A stretch of 64,000 bases of DNA from the NCBI GenBank assembly GCA_963752755.1, contig CAVVZJ010000005.1:116679-180678 (forward strand), read 5' to 3'. The stretch comes from CAVVZJ01 sp963752755. GTDB lineage: Bacteria; Planctomycetota; Planctomycetia; Isosphaerales; Isosphaeraceae. Below the pieces are notes generated by a model that saw only the letters and a program-made list of their open reading frames with translations, did not search any database and was not told where the DNA came from. Positions 60,527-64,000 of this stretch are shown piece by piece. A program made the translations under genes and the position numbers. Every line of letters begins with the position of its first letter. Positions within the stretch are counted from its first letter, which is position 1.

Positions 60527-61498
60527 ATGGGAATCGCCCGGAGCGGTTTCGGTGCAGGTTTCATCGGGTTGATCGTCCTCTCGCCGATCGGCGGCTTTGC
60601 CTTCGGCCAAGAGCGCGAGGCGGGGTCGGCAGCGTCCGATGCGCGTAGAGTCTTGGACGAGGCCCTCGCCCAGGCGGCTTCCGCGGAGAAGGCGGTGTTC
60701 CTCCACTTCGGTGGGCCGGGCTGCGGTTGGTGCGTCCGGCTCACGGCCCTCCTCTCGCGGGAAGACGTCTCGGAAATCCTCGCTCGCGACTACGTCGTCA
60801 TCGAGATCGACATTGATCGCATGAAGGGGGCGCCCGAAGTCATCGAACGATACAGCCCCGGCGGGTTCTCAGGCGGCATCCCCTGGTATCTCATCCTCGA
60901 TCGCCGGGGGAAGGCACTCATCACCTCCGACGGCCCCGAGGGGAACGTCGGATACCCCATCCAGCCGAGAGGGATTGATCACTTCCTGTCGATGATCGAA
61001 AAGACCTCGCGCCGGATCGAGCCCGCCCAAATCGAACGTCTGAGGTCAGCGATCGAAGATGAGGCCGCAAAGATCAACCGCGAGTCGAAGTCTCAACCCG
61101 AGGTCGACAAACCACCGGCCAAGGTCGGCGACCCCGCACCTCAACTCAAGCAACTCGAAGGAACATGGGATGTGATCTCGTGGGCTTACGGCGGCAAGGA
61201 AAGTGCTCAAAATGAGCAGCTGCGTCTGGAAGTCAAGGGCGACAGGTTTATTTGGCATATTGGCGATCGCGATGTCGAGGAGAGGGTTTCCGCGATCGAT
61301 CTGGCGAGCGAACCTAAGACCATCGATTTGACGAGAGATCGCGAGGATCGGCCCCTCACCAACAAGGGGATCTACAAAATCGAAGGGGATGCCCTCGTCC
61401 TCTGCACCAAAGGCGGGCGAGAAAGGCCCAACGACTTCAAGGCCGAGGAGGGCTCTCGCCAACTCCTGCGCGTCCTGAAGCGATCCACGGCGAAATGA
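60527..61498 (+). CDS. Cassette 4: secreted thioredoxin-like protein fused to a TIGR03067-like domain
   Basis: 323 residues from ATG 60527. A signal peptide (SGFGAGFIGLIVLSPIGGFAFGQ) leads to a thioredoxin-like domain with FLHFGGPGCGWCVRLTALLSRED (CGWC redox pair) and a cis-Pro-like GGIPWYLILD. The C-terminal ~110 residues (LKQLEGTWDVISWAYGGKESAQNEQLRLEVKGDRFIW ... GIYKIEGDALVLC) match the planctomycete TIGR03067 repeat-type domain. Intact; by far the largest cassette product here. It probably acts on thiols outside the cytoplasm. Confidence 0.82.
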   Translation: MGIARSGFGAGFIGLIVLSPIGGFAFGQEREAGSAASDARRVLDEALAQAASAEKAVFLHFGGPGCGWCVRLTALLSREDVSEILARDYVVIEIDIDRMKGAPEVIERYSPGGFSGGIPWYLILDRRGKALITSDGPEGNVGYPIQPRGIDHFLSMIEKTSRRIEPAQIERLRSAIEDEAAKINRESKSQPEVDKPPAKVGDPAPQLKQLEGTWDVISWAYGGKESAQNEQLRLEVKGDRFIWHIGDRDVEERVSAIDLASEPKTIDLTRDREDRPLTNKGIYKIEGDALVLCTKGGRERPNDFKAEEGSRQLLRVLKRSTAK

Positions 61499-61518
61499 GG
61501 CGTGTGGCACTGGTGCGA

Positions 61519-61560
61519 GAGAAATCGGTGTCAGATCAGGAGAAATCGGTGTCAGATCAG
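61519..61560 (+). repeat. 21-bp tandem duplication
   Basis: Two exact copies of a 21-bp unit starting GAGAAATCGGTGTCAG (61519-61539, 61540-61560), between the cassette 4 stop and attC4. Confidence 0.85.
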
Positions 61561-61567
61561 TTTTCCG

Positions 61568-61628
61568 GCCTAACCTCCGGCTGCAGCGGACCCGGCTGTC
61601 GCCGGGCCGCTGAGCCGGATCGTTAGGC
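61568..61628 (+). repeat. attC4 (short)
   Basis: R'' GCCTAAC (61568-61574), arms GCAGCGGACCCGG and GGGCCGCTGAGC, R' GTTAGGC (61622-61628). Only 61 bp because the central loop is missing. Confidence 0.88.
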
Positions 61629-61711
61629 GTCAATTCCCGTGGGGCTATCGCGAATACCCTTCTGAGCTGGTGCCCTGCGCCGGCCGCGTCGTGATGCACT
61701 GGAGGGATGCG

Positions 61712-61930
61712 ATGGCAAAGGGCGATTTGCAGGCCATGCTTGAGGAGTTCGCTCCGGGCAGCGGATTTGGCGACCCCGAGGAGCGACGCAACGCCGAACT
61801 GCGGCTACAAGCAGCGCTTGCCGAGCAACAGCGGAAGACCGCCGCTCGACTCAATCTGTTGACGTTGCTGCTCGTCGTCGTCGGCTTCCTTCAAGTGGTC
61901 ATCCTGGGTTTCCAGGTCTGGGGAAGGTGA
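61712..61930 (+). CDS. Cassette 5, first ORF: small C-tail-anchored protein
   Basis: 72 residues from ATG 61712 with GGAGGG five bases upstream: MAKGDLQAMLEEFAPGSGFG, then RLQAALAEQQRKTAARLNLLTLLLVVVGFLQVVILGFQVW with a C-terminal TM helix. Unknown function. Confidence 0.65.
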   Translation: MAKGDLQAMLEEFAPGSGFGDPEERRNAELRLQAALAEQQRKTAARLNLLTLLLVVVGFLQVVILGFQVWGR

Positions 61931-61976
61931 TCTCGACGGGTAATGAAACCGTGGCGGCGTGGTGGGAGGCCAAAGC

Positions 61977-62210
61977 ATGTACCATGAGCCCGAGGTATGC
62001 TACGTCACGCCGTTCTGTCCCGACTGTGACATGACGTTCCTGTTCCACGAGGTCTCCTACCCCGGAGGCAGAGAGAGCGAGCCACTGATTTGTCCCGATT
62101 GCTCCCGAGACCTCGGCGGGCGCGTCGAAACCGAGACTACCAAGCTCATCGGCAAGGTTCCTGAGAACGTCGGCGATCGGGTCTTATCACTTTTGGGGCA
62201 TAAACCGTGA
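61977..62210 (+). CDS. Cassette 5, second ORF: zinc-ribbon-type protein
   Basis: 77 residues from ATG 61977 with GGGAGG upstream. FCPDCDMTFLFHEVSYPGGRESEPLICPDCSRDLGG has two CPxC pairs, likely a zinc ribbon. It ends at the stop next to attC5. Unknown function; two ORFs in one cassette is less usual. Confidence 0.7.
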   Translation: MYHEPEVCYVTPFCPDCDMTFLFHEVSYPGGRESEPLICPDCSRDLGGRVETETTKLIGKVPENVGDRVLSLLGHKP

Positions 62211-62211
62211 C

Positions 62212-62309
62212 GCCTAACCTCGCGCTGCAGCGGACCCGGCCCGCCGCGGCGTTTCCCGGAACATCCAGCTTCCCTCGGCGGGCCGGTCCGCTGAGCTTAT
62301 GCGTTAGGC
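62212..62309 (+). repeat. attC5
   Basis: R'' GCCTAAC (62212-62218), R' GTTAGGC (62303-62309). 98 bp. Confidence 0.93.
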
Positions 62310-62331
62310 GGCCTTAGCCAGCTCCGCCGCC

Positions 62332-62662
62332 GATGGCCGCACGGTACTTCGTCTGTACATGACCGGCCCCTCGCACGTCCGGCTCGGCGTCGAGTGGGCG
62401 GCGTGCCCGAGGCTTCCGTGGCTCGGAACGGCTCCCACCGGTCAGCGGCTGCGAGCATGCAGTCGTCCGAGGCCCACTCGCTGAGTCGGTCGCTGCGGGC
62501 ATCGCGGAGGCGAATCACCGGCTGGGCGATCCGATCGGCCCGCGAGAAGGTCCTCTACGGGTCGGCAACGACTCGCCGCGATATGATCTGTTCCGGCACT
62601 GTGCCTCGCTGTTGGTGCAGCGACATGCCGAGGGCGGCCACTATCGAGAGGGCCGGCGCTAA
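62332..62662 (+). pseudogene. Cassette 6: degraded or frameshifted ORF
   Basis: A protein-like C-terminal frame starts near 62450 and ends at TAA 62660-62662 on the attC6 boundary: EHAVVRGPLAESVAAGIAEANHRLG ... YDLFRHCASLLVQRHAEGG. It has no start codon; an upstream ATG at about 62332 (MAARYFV) is in another frame, so at least one indel must separate them. Family unknown. Confidence 0.35.
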
Positions 62663-62747
62663 CTCGCGTGTAGCGGACCCCCCGCCGGCTTCGTGGTCAG
62701 TTCCAGCTCCTCTCGGCGGCCGGGTCCGCTGAGCTTGGTCGATAGGC
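62657..62747 (+). repeat. attC6 (degenerate)
   Basis: Arms AGCGGACC and GGGTCCGCTGAGC are complementary, but R'' reads CGCTAAC and R' reads GATAGGC (62741-62747) instead of GTTAGGC. The core TT at the cut site is lost, so it is probably poorly recombined. Confidence 0.8.
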
Positions 62748-62761
62748 GGCGGAGCGTGGAG

Positions 62762-63007
62762 ATGCCTTACGACGAGGAACAGCAGCGAGCCTTACCAGCG
62801 AGCCGGCACGCTAAGGTGGGTCGAATCACGAGGGCACCATTCCCGCTCGGCGTCGACTTCGAGTACCTTCGGCCGCCCTCCGCTGGTGGCCCCCGCACTT
62901 CGAGCACGGGGCAGCAGGCGGCTGCCGTGTCACTCGGCCGGCAACGCGCCAGTTTGATGTTCCGGACTTCTATCAGACCGCTATGGTCGAGAATGTCGGC
63001 GAGTGAA
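62762..63007 (+). pseudogene. Cassette 7: small hypothetical protein, one frameshift
   Basis: ATG 62762: MPYDEEQQRALPASRHAKVGRITRAPFPLGVDFEYLRPP, then at about 62880 another frame with a natural end, WPPHFEHGAAGGCRVTRPATRQFDVPDFYQTAMVENVGE, stopping at 63007. The unrepaired frame ends at 63028. Unknown family. Confidence 0.5.
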
Positions 63008-63139
63008 GATAAGTCGGCACTCGGGTAGCTGGGCTTTCCGCTGGGCTGGCGACGCCGCCTGGGACCGAAAATGGCGAGTGCGGAGAAAGGTGGTCAGTTC
63101 ATATTCCGCCGGGCTCTGCCGTCAAGGCAAGCTGACGCC

Positions 63140-63238
63140 GCCTAACCTCGTCGCTGCAGCGGACCCGGCCCGCCGCCGCGCTTTCTGGTATCAGAGCCTG
63201 GTCTCGGCGGGCCGGTCCGCTGAGCTTGGGCGTTAGGC
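63140..63238 (+). repeat. attC7
   Basis: R'' GCCTAAC (63140-63146), R' GTTAGGC (63232-63238). 99 bp. Confidence 0.93.
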
Positions 63239-63250
63239 GGCGGAGGTTTG

Positions 63251-63505
63251 ATGAGCGATTCCAAGTGCCCCCGTTGCGGCAAAGAAGATCATCTGAGGGG
63301 CGGGATGTCGCTCGGCTACGGCGGCCGCAGCTTCTCGCAGACTTTCTGTCCCGATGACCTCCGCCTACTCCCCAGGCTCTTCGAGCACGGAGTCACGGTA
63401 CAGCAACCATTCCACGCCTGTATCTCCTGCGGCCTCGTCTGGTCCGAGGTTTCAGCCGATGACTTGTCGGCGCTGATGAAAAGCGACGGCCGCACCCAAC
63501 CGTAG
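63251..63505 (+). CDS. Cassette 8: zinc-ribbon protein
   Basis: 84 residues from ATG 63251, GGAGG at 63242-63246. MSDSKCPRCGKEDHLRGGMSL ... TFCPDDLRLL ... QPFHACISCGLVWSEVSADDLSALMK: CPxC and CxxC pairs with a GLVW motif. It is a paralogue of the cassette 9 product. Unknown function. Confidence 0.75.
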   Translation: MSDSKCPRCGKEDHLRGGMSLGYGGRSFSQTFCPDDLRLLPRLFEHGVTVQQPFHACISCGLVWSEVSADDLSALMKSDGRTQP

Positions 63506-63538
63506 TCGTCGAAGCCCGAGCCGCGGGTGTCGGCCGCC

Positions 63539-63637
63539 GCCTAACCCGGCGCGGCAGCGGACCCCGGCCGCCGGCAAGGCTTCCGGTCATTCGTGCGCTC
63601 CTCGGGCAGCCGGGTCCGCTGAGCTTATTCGTTAGGC
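63539..63637 (+). repeat. attC8
   Basis: R'' GCCTAAC (63539-63545), R' GTTAGGC (63631-63637). 99 bp. Confidence 0.93.
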
Positions 63638-63651
63638 GGCGGAGGTAGGAG

Positions 63652-63938
63652 ATGAAGCCCGATCTCTGCCCTCGATGTGGTAAGGATCGCACGATCGCTG
63701 GCATCATCGATGAGATGACACGCCAAGGGTCGTTCCAGCCCGATGGGATCCCTTGGCTGCAGCATCTCCTCTGGTGCTTTGGGCAATCGACCGCCGCCAG
63801 GATGCAGGGTCAGTTCCGGGCCTGCCTGGGGTGCGGACTGGTCTGGAACAGTCTCTTGATCCCGAACAACTGAGGGCAGTCCTTGAGCGGGAGGGGATAC
63901 GCCACTCCAGCGATGCACAGGACACGGAGGCGGTATGA
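63652..63938 (+). pseudogene. Cassette 9: zinc-ribbon protein, paralogue of cassette 8, one frameshift
   Basis: ATG 63652: MKPDLCPRCGKDRTIAGIIDEM ... GQFRACLGCGLVWNS. At about 63855 the frame changes to LDPEQLRAVLEREGIRHSSDAQDTEAV (stop 63938), matching the layout of cassette 8 (ACISCGLVWSEVSADDLSAL). The unrepaired frame stops at 63873. Two CxxC pairs suggest a zinc ribbon. Its attC begins at 63962. Confidence 0.65.
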
Positions 63939-63961
63939 TTGCGGTCGACACAGTGACAGCC

Positions 63962-64000
63962 GCCTAACCTCTGCGCTGCAGCGGACCCGGCCCGCCGGTG
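63962..64000 (+). repeat. attC9, cut by the window end
   Basis: R'' GCCTAAC (63962-63968) and the first arm GCAGCGGACCCGGCCCGCCG are present; the second half lies outside. The array therefore continues. Confidence 0.88.

Noticed and set aside
57440..64000. CRISPR array for the ~100-bp repeats
   Set aside because: Repeats are spaced by 0.3-1.1 kb of coding DNA, are palindromic with GCCTAAC/GTTAGGC ends, and stand next to intI; they are attC sites.

Overview
The window is high-GC DNA from a planctomycete, most likely of the Isosphaeraceae type. The pointers are paired DUF1501 and DUF1549/DUF1553 (cytochrome-domain) genes, several sulfatases, a PEP-CTERM protein, a TIGR03067-like domain, two ISAzo13-type (Rhodopirellula-type) transposases and LL-diaminopimelate aminotransferase. 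This is inferred from gene content; no marker gene fixes the species.

Layout. (1) 1-17.6 kb looks like a genomic island beside the tmRNA gene: a tyrosine integrase (15.8-17.6 kb) starts about 200 bp from the 3' end of ssrA. Its minus strand carries an RNA-repair gene set: hen1 (cut by the window edge), a Thg1-like 3'-5' polymerase gene split by a group II intron, a polynucleotide-kinase-like P-loop gene, a PAPS-reductase-like gene, and two RlaP-type nucleotidyltransferases. A secreted carbon-nitrogen hydrolase, a ClpX-like ATPase and a small membrane protein lie on the same strand. A plus-strand arsenic operon (arsR, acr3, an arsenate-reductase-like phosphatase, arsM) sits in the middle. (2) 17.8-31.3 kb is core-like: ssrA, smpB, folK, dapL, then an envelope/polysaccharide cluster (SGNH hydrolase, methyltransferase, GT87-type glycosyltransferase, phosphodiesterase, membrane sulfatase), a PEP-CTERM protein and a small secreted protein. 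(3) 31.5-41.5 kb is an IS graveyard: an IS4-type element, an IS21 element with another IS inside istA, an IS5/IS427 element with an IS4-type element inside its transposase, and an ISAzo13-type element whose end supplies the stop codon of asnS. (4) 41.5-57.3 kb holds asnS, a catabolic cluster (three DUF1501, two DUF1553 and one sulfatase gene), a FluC fluoride channel and a planctomycete hypothetical protein. (5) 57.4-64 kb is a chromosomal integron: an intI gene reading left, a GTTAGGC attI core, and at least nine gene cassettes to the right, separated by near-identical attC sites of about 100 bp. The array continues beyond the window.

Frameshifts. About twenty conserved genes are broken by single-base indels, mostly in short homopolymers, while neighbours of similar length are intact. 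For each I give the whole repaired span and where the frame changes. Raw-read or assembly error is at least as likely as real decay.

The two most interesting systems are the intron-interrupted RNA-repair island and the integron with its little-known cassette proteins.
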